Assembly: GCF_900109455.1 (NCBI RefSeq)
Contig: NZ_FOAG01000007.1
Location: forward strand, 146,866-210,865
Direction of reading: 5' to 3'
DNA: 64,000 nucleotides
Source: Roseovarius azorensis
GTDB taxonomy: Bacteria > Pseudomonadota > Alphaproteobacteria > Rhodobacterales > Rhodobacteraceae
Positions 7,846-16,527 of the stretch are shown piece after piece (position 1 is the first letter of the stretch; each line of letters starts with the position of its first letter). Position numbers and translations under genes: made by a program. The notes below the pieces were generated by a model, which searched no databases, was not told the DNA's origin, and worked only from the letters and a program-made list of their open reading frames with translations.

Positions 7846-9784
7846 GCGTGACCTTGCCAAGCTGTCCAGGACGACGACGCGAAGGGCGCTGCTGATGGGT
7901 GGCGCCATGACGACGGTCGTCGGCGCTCTGGGCCAGCGGGCGTGGCAATTCGGTGTCCGCGATGCCGAGCAATACTACCTGTTGGCGGAGGAAAATCGGA
8001 TCAGCCTGAGGCTCGTCCGTCCAGACCGGGGCCGCATCCACGACCGGTCCGGCAAAATCGTGGCTGATAACCAGCAGGCCTACCGGATTGGACTGATGCG
8101 GGAGGAAGTCGAGGATGTCGAGGATGTGCTTGCGAAACTGCGACGCCTTCTTGGTCTTGACGACGAAACCGTCTTGAGACTTCGAGACAAGATCGGTCGT
8201 GCTTCGGGATTTGCACCCGTCACGGTGAAAGATCGGGTGAGTTGGGAGGAATTGTCGGTCGTTGCGGTGAACTCGCCGGTTCTGCCGGGAATCCATCTGG
8301 AAGCAGTCCTATCACGAGTCTATCCGTTTGGTCCGGATTTCGCGCATCAGGTCGGCTATGTAGGCCCGGTCACCGAGAACGAATTGGAGAATGGCGAGGA
8401 CGGAGATGAAGCACTCCTTCGTCTGCCGGATCTTGAAGTCGGCAAGATCGGCATCGAACGCGTTCATGAGCGCGCGCTGCGCGGCCTACCAGGCGTCCGG
8501 CGCGTCGAAGTCAGCGCATCCGGTCGCACGATGCGGGAACTGGCTCTTGATCCCTCTACCCCTGGGCCGGACCTGCAGATCACGCTTGACCATCATCTGC
8601 AAAACTTCATGCGGGTGCGGCTGGAAGGGCAAAGCGCCGCCGCGATCGTCATGGATGTGACAAACGGCGATCTGCTCGGTTGCACGTCGGCGCCGTCCTT
8701 TGATCCGAACCTGTTTGTCCGCGGGATCTCGAGCCGTGACTACGGCGCCCTTCGTGACAACCAATTCCGCCCGCTGTCGGACAAGACCGTTCAAGGCGCC
8801 TATCCGCCGGGCTCCACCGTCAAGATGTCGAATGCGCTTGCCGCGCTCGAAAGTGGTGCCATGGACCCGAACGAGACCGTCACCTGCAATGGATATGTCG
8901 AAATCTCCGGCCGCAGGTTCCATTGCTGGAAGCGCGGCGGCCACGGGCGCGTGGATATGGTGCGTGGACTTCGCGAGTCCTGCGACGTGTATTTCTACGA
9001 GATCGCGCAGCGTATCGGCATCGACGGCATCTTTGCGATGAATGACCGGCTCGGCCTTGGTCAGAAGTATGATTTGCCGCTCTCCGGGATGGCGCATGGC
9101 AACAACCCTTCGAGCGCGTGGAAGCAGGAGCGGTATGGCCAGGACTGGTTGATTGGCGACACGATCAACGCCTCGATTGGCCAAGGCTTCACGCTCGCCT
9201 CACCGATCCAGCTTGCGACAATGGTGGCGCGGCTGGCGTCGGGCAGGGCTGTGCTTCCCCGGCTGGTGCGGCCGTTCGGTGGTCCGAGCCGCGACGAACC
9301 TGTGCGGGCCTCGCTCGGTTTGTCGGACGAGGCACTGGCCATCGTCCGGCGGGGCATGTTCGAGGTCTCGAACCACCAACGCGGGACGGCCTATCGATCG
9401 CGCATAGCCGATACCGCCAAGGCGATGGCCGGAAAGACGGGATCGAGCCAGGTCTTTTCGATTACGGCGGCAGAGCGGGCTGCCGGAGTCCGTTCTCAGG
9501 ATGATCTGCCCTGGAACCGACGCGACCACGCGCTTTTCGTGGCATTCGCCCCTTTTGATGCACCTCAATATGCGGTGGCCGTCGTGGTTGAGCACGGGGG
9601 TGGTGGATCGACCGCCGCGGCGCCGATCGCGCGCGACATCATGCTTTTTGCACAGCATGGGGGCTTGCCTCCCGAAGACGTCTATCCGGCAGAACAACGC
9701 GCCCGGATATCCGAGTATCTTGCGGTCATATCCGACCAAATTCTTCCTCCCGATCTTTCGAGTACGGTAGTCAGCCGTATATGA
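7826..9784 (+). CDS. mrdA: Penicillin-binding protein 2 (accessory copy)
   Basis: A 652-residue class B penicillin-binding protein: N-terminal anchor (about 23-40), PBP dimerisation domain, then the transpeptidase domain with SxxK at S330-K333 (PGSTVKMSN), S385-C-D387 and KTG at 537-539. This is the PBP2/MrdA pattern of the elongation machinery. It is the last gene of a copper-controlled operon with cytochromes, far from rodA or mreBCD, so it is probably a second copy beside a chromosomal mrdA. It crosslinks peptidoglycan during elongation; a copy insensitive to copper or oxidation would be useful here. The RBS AGGGAGGG supports the start. Confidence 0.9.
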   Translation: MFVRRTERDLAKLSRTTTRRALLMGGAMTTVVGALGQRAWQFGVRDAEQYYLLAEENRISLRLVRPDRGRIHDRSGKIVADNQQAYRIGLMREEVEDVEDVLAKLRRLLGLDDETVLRLRDKIGRASGFAPVTVKDRVSWEELSVVAVNSPVLPGIHLEAVLSRVYPFGPDFAHQVGYVGPVTENELENGEDGDEALLRLPDLEVGKIGIERVHERALRGLPGVRRVEVSASGRTMRELALDPSTPGPDLQITLDHHLQNFMRVRLEGQSAAAIVMDVTNGDLLGCTSAPSFDPNLFVRGISSRDYGALRDNQFRPLSDKTVQGAYPPGSTVKMSNALAALESGAMDPNETVTCNGYVEISGRRFHCWKRGGHGRVDMVRGLRESCDVYFYEIAQRIGIDGIFAMNDRLGLGQKYDLPLSGMAHGNNPSSAWKQERYGQDWLIGDTINASIGQGFTLASPIQLATMVARLASGRAVLPRLVRPFGGPSRDEPVRASLGLSDEALAIVRRGMFEVSNHQRGTAYRSRIADTAKAMAGKTGSSQVFSITAAERAAGVRSQDDLPWNRRDHALFVAFAPFDAPQYAVAVVVEHGGGGSTAAAPIARDIMLFAQHGGLPPEDVYPAEQRARISEYLAVISDQILPPDLSSTVVSRI

Positions 9785-9986
9785 TTCGCCTCGATCCCAG
9801 ACACAGAGGGGCCATGGACTCGCAGCCCCGGATGGCATCGTCTTGCCGGAGTCGTGTTAATTTAGGCAGTGTTCAAAGAGTTGACGGAGAAGGGATGGGG
9901 GCGGACTGCCGCGAAACAGCCGGAGAGTAATCTGGCGGCGGCCATGCCGGACAGGTGCCTGCATACGGAGTGGACACACCGCGGGA

Positions 9987-10574
9987 TCAGACGACATTGG
10001 GGTGAAGCACCACCCGCGTGTCCATGGGAACACGGTCATACAAGTCGATCATCTGATCATTGACCAGCCGGGCACAGCCGTTCGATACTCGTCGAGCCAA
10101 AGTCGACGGATCGTTGGTGCCGTGAATTCTCAAGAACGTATCGCCACGGCCTGGCTGAAACAGATATAGAGCGCGCGAACCTAGAGGATTGTTCAGCCCT
10201 CCCGGCATCCCTTCTCTCCATCTGGAATAAACCTCCGGCTCCCTGCGCAACATGCCCGGCGTCGGTGTCCAACTCGGCCATTCCTTCTTTGCACCAACAT
10301 AGAATTCACCGGCATGGTAGAGACCCCGGCGACCGATCCCGACGACATAACGGAGCGCCGTGTTTTCCTGCAAAGTCAGATAGAGCGCATACTCATGCGG
10401 CATCACATGAATCTCGAAGGGCGCGAAGCCCGATTCGATAGGAACTCGCGTGGGCAGCATCTCTGGCGGCAGGCCGTACTCGAGCAACTGCTCCGGAGGA
10501 TGCGCCGCGACGGTTGTTCCGGACCCTAGTGCCACGGCCGTGAGTGAACCGCGAACAAACTGTCGTCTTTTCAC
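9987..10574 (-). CDS. L,D-transpeptidase (YkuD family)
   Basis: A 195-residue exported enzyme with a twin-arginine-like leader (MKRRQFVRGS) and the YkuD signature: HGTNDPSTLARRVSNGCARL near the C-terminus, with the catalytic Cys in SNGCARL. It forms 3-3 peptidoglycan crosslinks or attaches proteins to the wall. Published work in E. coli shows that copper inhibits such Cys enzymes, which makes its place in a copper island notable. It is the last gene of the ccmFGHI operon, 15 bp after ccmI. The 200 bp between it and the convergent PBP2 gene hold nothing I can identify. Confidence 0.9.
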   Translation of the reverse strand: MKRRQFVRGSLTAVALGSGTTVAAHPPEQLLEYGLPPEMLPTRVPIESGFAPFEIHVMPHEYALYLTLQENTALRYVVGIGRRGLYHAGEFYVGAKKEWPSWTPTPGMLRREPEVYSRWREGMPGGLNNPLGSRALYLFQPGRGDTFLRIHGTNDPSTLARRVSNGCARLVNDQMIDLYDRVPMDTRVVLHPNVV

Positions 10575-10589
10575 ATTTCTTTCCTCCTC

Positions 10590-11762
10590 CTAGTCCGAAT
10601 ATTCCGACAACACGTCTCGGATCGCAACCCTTCGCGGGGCATCGCTGGCCAGGTTCGACGCGAACTCCTCTGCCGACAGGAATGCCTCGCGGGCCTTGTC
10701 CATCTCGCCCAGCACGCGATACGCATTTCCAAGGCGCAGCCACCCGTCCAGATCATCTGGGTCTTCGGCCAGACGATCGGCCAGCCGATCCACCATCGAG
10801 CGAATGAAGGCTGCCCTGTCGGCATCGCTCATCTCGGATGCTGTTGCGACATCATCCCGAGTCGGCCCGGGCGCACCCCCTGCCATGGGTGCAAAAGCGG
10901 CGAGGTTCACCGGCTCGCGGCCGATCATCTCGCCGATCCGGTTGGCCTGCGCGATGAATATTTCCATCCAAGGGGCCGGACCCGCAGCCTGTTCCAAGCG
11001 AGAAACCAACAAGTCGTGCGCCTCGTCGCTATCACCGGCCTGATCGAGCGCGATCGCCTCGTAGTATGTGGCTGCGGGATTTGACGGATCCGTTTCACGG
11101 GCGCGCCGGATCGCGTTCCGCGCCTTCGGCGTCACGATGCCGTTCTCGGCCGCGATAAGGGCTTCGGCATACTGCGACAGCATCGCCGAAGATGCGTCGT
11201 CACGTGCGATCACCGTTCCCATTGCCGAGGCGGCATCGGCATACCTGCCCATGCGCATGTAGGTCTGCCCGAGCAGCATCCAGCCTTCCGTCGGGCCACC
11301 TTCGGGATCGCTTTCAAGGCGTTCCAGCAATCGTCCGGTCAATTCGATGACTTGCGCCTGTCCGCTACGCTCTTCCTGCCGATCCGCGAAAGACATGCCT
11401 GGAAATCCGGGAGAGCCGAATTGTGAATAAAGAAGGCCTGCGACCAGCGGAACGATGAGGGCAGAGACCCACAACGTTCGGTGTCCGCCAGTTTCAGAGC
11501 AGCCTTGGGCAGAGCGCCCGCGACTGAGTTTCAGAAGCCGCCGTTTAATCTCGATCCGGGCGGCTTCGGCCTCGTTGTTCGAAATCAGGCCGCGGTCGGC
11601 ATCCCGGTCGACCTCACGCAGCTGGTCGGCAAGGACGGCCATCGCCCCGGTCCGCCGATCAGTTCCGACGGCCCCGGACCTCCGCAAAGGATAGAGCAGC
11701 ATTGCGATAGCGGAGATTGCGAGGACCGCAAAAAAACCGAAAGCATCACGAGCTGACCTCAT
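10590..11762 (-). CDS. ccmI: Cytochrome c maturation protein CcmI
   Basis: About 390 residues: an N-terminal membrane segment, a basic/acidic loop (LADQLREVDRDADRGLIS, typical of CcmI), a second membrane segment (about 95-112) and a C-terminal periplasmic domain with TPR-like repeats that holds apocytochrome c. ATG 11762 is chosen because the first helix then begins directly and the overlap with ccmH is 17 bp; an ATG at 11804 is possible. It works with CcmF and CcmH in haem ligation. It overlaps ccmH and is followed by the L,D-transpeptidase gene. Confidence 0.88.
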   Translation of the reverse strand: MRSARDAFGFFAVLAISAIAMLLYPLRRSGAVGTDRRTGAMAVLADQLREVDRDADRGLISNNEAEAARIEIKRRLLKLSRGRSAQGCSETGGHRTLWVSALIVPLVAGLLYSQFGSPGFPGMSFADRQEERSGQAQVIELTGRLLERLESDPEGGPTEGWMLLGQTYMRMGRYADAASAMGTVIARDDASSAMLSQYAEALIAAENGIVTPKARNAIRRARETDPSNPAATYYEAIALDQAGDSDEAHDLLVSRLEQAAGPAPWMEIFIAQANRIGEMIGREPVNLAAFAPMAGGAPGPTRDDVATASEMSDADRAAFIRSMVDRLADRLAEDPDDLDGWLRLGNAYRVLGEMDKAREAFLSAEEFASNLASDAPRRVAIRDVLSEYSD

Positions 11763-12222
11763 TTTCGGCAGTAAGGATTTCGGCGACCATCCGTTCATCA
11801 TCATCGCTCAGCTTGTCCGCGACCGACCGCGCTCGACTGCTTCGCAAAACGACGATGACAGTGCCAGCTCCGAACAGGAGAAGAAGCGCCGGAGCCAGCC
11901 AGAGCGCATAAGTTTCCAGTTTGAATGGAGGCTTCAGTAACACGTAGTCGCCATAACGCGCCCGAACGAACTCCATGACCTCCGCATCGGTATCGCCAGC
12001 CACCAGCCGCTCGCGGACCAGCAACCGCAGATCGCGTGCAACCCCCGCGTTCGAGCTGTCGATGTCCTGGTTCTGACAAACGACACAGCGCAGATCCTTT
12101 GAGATTTCGCGCGCTCGCGCCTCCAATGCAGGGTCGTCCAGGATCTCGTCGGGTTCGACGGCTTGGGCGGTGAAGGGCAGGGCGGCCAACATCATCGTCG
12201 CTGCCAGACTTTTCCACTTCAT
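11746..12222 (-). CDS. ccmH: Cytochrome c maturation protein CcmH
   Basis: A 158-residue exported protein with signal peptide (1-21), the CcmH signature LRCVVCQNQDIDSSNAG (CxxC at about residues 46-49) and one C-terminal membrane helix (about 107-125). It reduces the CxxCH cysteines of apocytochrome c and joins CcmF/CcmI in the haem lyase complex. It overlaps ccmG by 4 bp and ccmI by 17 bp. Confidence 0.93.
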   Translation of the reverse strand: MKWKSLAATMMLAALPFTAQAVEPDEILDDPALEARAREISKDLRCVVCQNQDIDSSNAGVARDLRLLVRERLVAGDTDAEVMEFVRARYGDYVLLKPPFKLETYALWLAPALLLLFGAGTVIVVLRSSRARSVADKLSDDDERMVAEILTAENEVSS

Positions 12223-12782
12223 GAGTTGCCTCCGTTCCGCGTCCTGGCCTGCGCCAATGCCGTGGCAAATTTCTCCTCAGCCTCAGCCCCCACGACCGGG
12301 CCGACATAGCGGTAGAGAACCGTATCATCGCCTGCGACGATGAATGTCTCGGGAACGCCCGATATCCCCCATTCGATGCCGGCCCGGCCGCTCAGGTCCG
12401 ATCCGATCCGCTCGTAGGGATTTCCGAGGTTTTGCAGCCAGGCCCGTGCGTCTTCCGGCTTGTCCTTGTAGTTGATGCCGAAAAGCCGGACACCGTCCCG
12501 TTCGACCATTCGGGTCAGTACGGCGTGCTCGGCGCGACACGGCACACACCAGGAGGCGAAGACGTTGACCACCACGGGGTCAGAGTTCCCGAACAGATCC
12601 TCGCGCGACAGGCCCGGAACGCCGATGCTTTCAACAGCCGGCAAGTCGAAGTCCGGCGCCGGCTGCGAGATCAGGACCGACGGGATCGCGTTCGGATCGC
12701 GATCGGGGTTCAGCCCCCAGAGGAAGAACGCCCCGAATACCAAGGCAATCAGGATGGGAAGGGTCGCGATGGCGCGTTTCAT
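12219..12782 (-). CDS. ccmG: Thiol:disulfide protein CcmG/DsbE (copy 1)
   Basis: A 187-residue membrane-anchored thioredoxin-like protein: anchor (about 5-24), PAPDFDLPAV entry strand, active site WCVPC (C79, C82), and the GINYKDKPEDA and GVPETF stretches typical of CcmG. It keeps apocytochrome haem-binding cysteines reduced. It lies between ccmF and ccmH in the order ccmF-G-H-I. A second CcmG is at 55815. Confidence 0.93.
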   Translation of the reverse strand: MKRAIATLPILIALVFGAFFLWGLNPDRDPNAIPSVLISQPAPDFDLPAVESIGVPGLSREDLFGNSDPVVVNVFASWCVPCRAEHAVLTRMVERDGVRLFGINYKDKPEDARAWLQNLGNPYERIGSDLSGRAGIEWGISGVPETFIVAGDDTVLYRYVGPVVGAEAEEKFATALAQARTRNGGNS

Positions 12783-12788
12783 GTTGTC

Positions 12789-14795
12789 TTACTCCGCCGG
12801 TGTTGCAACAGGCGTGCTGCGCGAAGCCCGACGCGGGGCACCGACGCGCAGTCGCCTGTCGGATAGGGACAGGCCGCCCCCGAGAACCAGCATCGCCGAG
12901 CCGATCCAGATGAAATTCACGAGAGGCTCGTAGAGGATGCGAAGCGTCCACGCGCCCTGTTCGGCGGCTGTCTCGGAAGCGGGTTCGGCCAAAGACGCAT
13001 AGAGATCACCCGCAAGCGTGGACCGTATCGCCGACTCGGTCGTTGTGCTCTGCGCAACAGGGTACGAGCGCCGTTCGGGGTAAAGCGTCGTCACGAATTC
13101 ACCTTCCCGGCTGACCGTCAGCGTGCCGCGATCGGCAATGTAGTTGGGTCCGCGCACGCGTTCGACATCATCGAAGCGGACGTCGAAGTCCGCGATCTCA
13201 ATGACGGAACCCGGCTGAACGAAGACAATCTCTTCCGATTTCCAGGCGCTGGAGCCGATAAAGCCGAGCATCGCAATCGCCAATCCGGCGTGAGCCAACG
13301 TCATCCCATGGGCAGCGCGGGGCAGATTTCGCGCACGCCGAATCGCTTCGGTCAGGGGCACGTCCAAAAGCTTGATCCGAACTGCCCATTCACGCATCGT
13401 TGCAAGGAGCAGCCATACGGCGATCGCGACTGACAGGTAGGCGAGGGCGGGCCCGCCCCGCGCGACATACCAAGTGGCAAGCCCAGCAAGCCCCGCCAGC
13501 ACCGCAATGAACCGGAGGCGTTGAAAGACACCCTTCAAATCGGCGCGCTTCCACGACAGGAAAGGTCCGATGCCCATCATCACGACCAATGGCAGCATCA
13601 TCGGGATGAAGGTTGCGTTGAAGAACGGCGGCCCAACCGAGACCTTGTCGCCTGAGAGTGCTTCAGTGAACAGCGGATAGAGCGTTCCGAACAACACGGT
13701 GCCGGTCGCCGTCGTCAGAAGCAGGTTGTTGATGAGCAGTCCGGCTTCACGGCTGACGGGCGTGAACAGGCCGCCGCCCTCCATCGCAGGTGCGCGCCAC
13801 GCGTAGAGCGTGAGCGAGCCTCCAATCGAGACCCCGAGCAGCCCGAGGATGTAGAGGCCACGTTCCGGGTCGACGGCGAAGGCATGAACGGATGTCAGAA
13901 GACCCGACCTCACGATGAACGTACCCAGAAGGGAGAGCGAAAAGGTGAGGATCGCCAGAAGTATCGTCCAGCTTTTGAAGGCATCGCGCTTTTCGGTGAC
14001 AATTGCCGAGTGAAGAAGCGCGGTGCCGAGAAGCCAGGGCATGAAGCTTACGTTCTCGACGGGGTCCCAGAACCACCAGCCGCCCCAGCCCAGTTCATAG
14101 TAGGCCCACCAGGACCCGAGGGCGATCCCGGCCGTCAGGCTCATCCACGCCGCCAGTGTCCATGGCCGGACCCACCGCGCCCATGCGGCGTCGATCCGCC
14201 CCTCGATCAGCGCGGCCACGGCAAAGGAGAACACAATGGAAAACCCGACATAGCCGAAATACAAAAGCGGGGGATGCATCGCGAGGCCAACATCCTGCAA
14301 GAGCGGATTCAGATCATTTCCGTCCAGAGGTGGCGGAAACACCCGCTCGAACGGATTTGATGTCAGCAAAAGAAACGACAGGAAGCCTGTGCTGATCCAT
14401 GCTTGCACCGACAGCGTTCGGGCTTTCAGAGCAACCGGTATGTTGGATCCGAAAAGCGCGACGCCCGCACCGAAGGCCGCCAAAATCAGAACCCAGAGCA
14501 GAAGGGATCCTTCATGGCTGCCCCACGTGCCTGCGATCTTGAAGAGCATCGGCTTGAGCGAATGCGAGTTCTCGTAGACGTTCCTGACGGTGAAATCACT
14601 GACCACGAAAGACCGCATCAGCGCCGCGAAGGCGATGCCGATGAAAACCAGTTGCGCGATAGATGAACTGCGCGCGCTACGCATCCACAGAGAATTGCCA
14701 CGGGCTGCACCGAGCATAGGCAGTACGCTCTGCACCAGCGCGGTGCCAAGCGCGAGGGCGAGGGCAAATTGTCCGATCTCTGGAAACACGATCAC
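12789..14795 (-). CDS. ccmF: Haem lyase subunit CcmF
   Basis: A 668-residue membrane protein of about 15 helices with the haem-handling WWD domain (LGWGGWWFWDPVEN) and the conserved HPPLLYFGYVGF stretch. With CcmH/CcmI it attaches haem to apocytochromes. It is the first gene of the ccmFGHI-ldt operon and starts 28 bp after a CueR-type -10 on the minus strand. ccmABCDE are not in the window, so it must draw haem from chromosomal CcmE. Confidence 0.95.
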   Translation of the reverse strand: MIVFPEIGQFALALALGTALVQSVLPMLGAARGNSLWMRSARSSSIAQLVFIGIAFAALMRSFVVSDFTVRNVYENSHSLKPMLFKIAGTWGSHEGSLLLWVLILAAFGAGVALFGSNIPVALKARTLSVQAWISTGFLSFLLLTSNPFERVFPPPLDGNDLNPLLQDVGLAMHPPLLYFGYVGFSIVFSFAVAALIEGRIDAAWARWVRPWTLAAWMSLTAGIALGSWWAYYELGWGGWWFWDPVENVSFMPWLLGTALLHSAIVTEKRDAFKSWTILLAILTFSLSLLGTFIVRSGLLTSVHAFAVDPERGLYILGLLGVSIGGSLTLYAWRAPAMEGGGLFTPVSREAGLLINNLLLTTATGTVLFGTLYPLFTEALSGDKVSVGPPFFNATFIPMMLPLVVMMGIGPFLSWKRADLKGVFQRLRFIAVLAGLAGLATWYVARGGPALAYLSVAIAVWLLLATMREWAVRIKLLDVPLTEAIRRARNLPRAAHGMTLAHAGLAIAMLGFIGSSAWKSEEIVFVQPGSVIEIADFDVRFDDVERVRGPNYIADRGTLTVSREGEFVTTLYPERRSYPVAQSTTTESAIRSTLAGDLYASLAEPASETAAEQGAWTLRILYEPLVNFIWIGSAMLVLGGGLSLSDRRLRVGAPRRASRSTPVATPAE

Positions 14796-14822
14796 CTCCT
14801 ACTGGGCTGCGATTTCATCATG

Positions 14823-14853
14823 GTTTACCCGGCTTCCACCGCAGGAATGTCAA
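14823..14853 (-). promoter_or_regulatory. CueR/MerR-type promoter 3
   Basis: On the minus strand, TTGACA (14853-14848), a 19 bp spacer with TTCC-N6-GGAA, and GTAAAC as -10 (14828-14823), ending 28 bp before the ccmF start. The spacer differs from that of promoter 1 at only a few positions and ends in the same GGAAGCCGG. Confidence 0.75.
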
Positions 14854-14904
14854 CCAGCAGAAGGGACTGGCGCCGCTGTGCCCGCCTTTAACTATGTGAT
14901 GGCA

Positions 14905-15918
14905 TCAGTTCATCTCCACGAACTGATGCCCGGTGCTTGCGGTCTCGATAGATTCACGAAGTTCCAGCGTGCTCGGATCGAGAATCCAGACGACATCCTC
15001 TGTGGCGCTGCTCACGACAAGTGCGTCACCGACCCGGGCCATATGGTAGGGCTCGGCACCGATCTCGGCCTCGAGGCGCTGGCCGGTGGTACGATCGAAG
15101 CGCACCACGCGATCACGCTCGCGGGCGCTCGACCAGACCGTGCCGTTGTCGGCGGCGACGCCATGCAATTCGCCACCAATGTCGAACCGATCGAGCGTTT
15201 CGCCGGTGTCGGCGTCGATGATTGCGATTGTGCCGGCCTCGGCCTCACTGACGATCAGCTGTCGGGCATCCGCATCGATCAGCATGTGCTTGGGTGCGCC
15301 TTGCAGCCTGAAGTTCCGCGTCACGATGCCGGTTTCGGGGTCGACGTCGCTGACCGTATCGTTGCCCGCGTTCGAGACGAAGAACCGGCCGGTCTTCGGG
15401 TCGGCAGTGGCGTATTCAGGGATCGGCCCGGTGGCGACGGTCGATGTCACTTCGCCGGTATCGAGGTCGATGACCGAGACGGCATCGAGAGCCGGATGGG
15501 TGACCACGGCATAACGCTCGTCTGCCGAAACCTCGACGTGATGCACGATGCCGGGCACTTCGATCCGGCGCAGGATCTCATGGCTCTCTGCATCCACCAG
15601 AGTTACCAGGCTTACCGAGTCCGCTGCCGAGGCGTCGCCGCCACCGTGGTGCGCTTCATGGTCCTCTTCTGATATGGTATCCGGTTTTTCGACCATGCCC
15701 GGATCGGCTTCGGACAGGCTGCCGGCAACCAGCAGACCACGCTTGGGAGCGCCTGCCAACCCATGCACGTTGTCGAGCCCGCTGATCCGCTCCACGACAT
15801 TGAAGTCCTTGTCCAGATGCAGAACCGTTCCGCCCATACCTTCAGGGATATAGACGTCCGCCTGCGCAGCGGCACTCGTGATCAGGACGGCAGCCGTTGA
15901 AAGAAGAAAACGTCTCAT
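14905..15918 (-). CDS. Periplasmic beta-propeller (YVTN/YncE-like) protein
   Basis: A 337-residue exported protein (signal peptide 1-20, ending AAAQA) made of repeats such as VSVIDLDTGEV, RFFVSNAGNDTVS and IAIIDADTGETLDRFDI, typical of seven-bladed YVTN beta-propellers. A His/Asp/Glu-rich insertion (DHEAHHGGGD, about residue 87-96) could bind metal, and such proteins include the zinc metallochaperone AztD. No ABC transporter is nearby to prove that role. Good RBS on the minus strand. Its promoter is not a CueR box. Confidence 0.78.
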   Translation of the reverse strand: MRRFLLSTAAVLITSAAAQADVYIPEGMGGTVLHLDKDFNVVERISGLDNVHGLAGAPKRGLLVAGSLSEADPGMVEKPDTISEEDHEAHHGGGDASAADSVSLVTLVDAESHEILRRIEVPGIVHHVEVSADERYAVVTHPALDAVSVIDLDTGEVTSTVATGPIPEYATADPKTGRFFVSNAGNDTVSDVDPETGIVTRNFRLQGAPKHMLIDADARQLIVSEAEAGTIAIIDADTGETLDRFDIGGELHGVAADNGTVWSSARERDRVVRFDRTTGQRLEAEIGAEPYHMARVGDALVVSSATEDVVWILDPSTLELRESIETASTGHQFVEMN

Positions 15919-16206
15919 CGGTTGTTCCTTTCATATTCTGTTTTCCGTATGTGACGAAGGTACGGGAGCCGACGGCACCCGCAAGACCGGGAGGCGTCCA
16001 TTTGTGTATCCCACCGTGTCAAGACGGGCCCGGGTTACAGTTTGCGACAAATCGGAGGTCCATCGCGGCCCGAGACCAGTTAGAACCGGAGAGAAGTCCA
16101 CCAGGCACGAACTCAATCAGCCGCTTTCCGCCGCAACGACAGCGCGGCTGTTCCGGGGCGGGAGGCTGTTGCGGCTCCGCAGTGTCGGTCAACCAAGCGC
16201 AACCTT
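15919..16206. other. Intergenic region with an inverted repeat
   Basis: There is no coding capacity I can support in these 288 bp. They must hold the promoter of the beta-propeller gene and the 3' end of the SHOCT transcript. An inverted repeat GCCGCAAC...GTTGCGGC (16130-16137 and 16168-16175) with a small inner stem (ACAGC/GCTGT) could form the transcript end. Confidence 0.35.
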
Positions 16207-16527
16207 TCATTTATTCAAATGTGCCTTGCGACGTTCGTACTCCTCATCGTCGATTTCGCCTTTTGCATAGCGTTCACGAAGAATCTCGGCCGCGTCCGGT
16301 TTGCTGGCTGGGCTCGATCCGGTGGAAAAGCCACGGACGGCGAACACGATCAATGCGATGATCGCCCCCCAAAATACCAGCATCATCAAGCCGCCAGCCA
16401 TGCCGAACCCACCTCCCCACATCATGTGACCGAAACCCTCGCCCCAACCATCCGACGGACCGGCAAACGCGGATCCGGTGGACAAGACCAGGGCTGACGG
16501 GGTGGCGACGGGGATAACGATTTTCAT
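16207..16527 (-). CDS. SHOCT-domain small membrane protein
   Basis: A 106-residue protein: signal-like N-terminus (1-22), a Gly/Met/Trp-rich stretch (EGFGHMMWGGGFGMAGGLMM), one membrane helix (about 46-66), and a C-terminal SHOCT motif (EILRERYAKGEIDDEEYERRKAHL). Such proteins are common next to copper and silver two-component systems; their role is unknown, and the Met/His stretch could touch metal. It overlaps the histidine kinase stop by 4 bp, so it is the third gene of the regulator operon. Confidence 0.8.
   Translation of the reverse strand: MKIVIPVATPSALVLSTGSAFAGPSDGWGEGFGHMMWGGGFGMAGGLMMLVFWGAIIALIVFAVRGFSTGSSPASKPDAAEILRERYAKGEIDDEEYERRKAHLNK

Noticed and set aside
9785..9986. Possible IS remnant or small gene between PBP2 and the L,D-transpeptidase
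   Set aside because: The GTTCAAAGAGTTGACGG stretch looked like an IS end, but I found no partner repeat or transposase.
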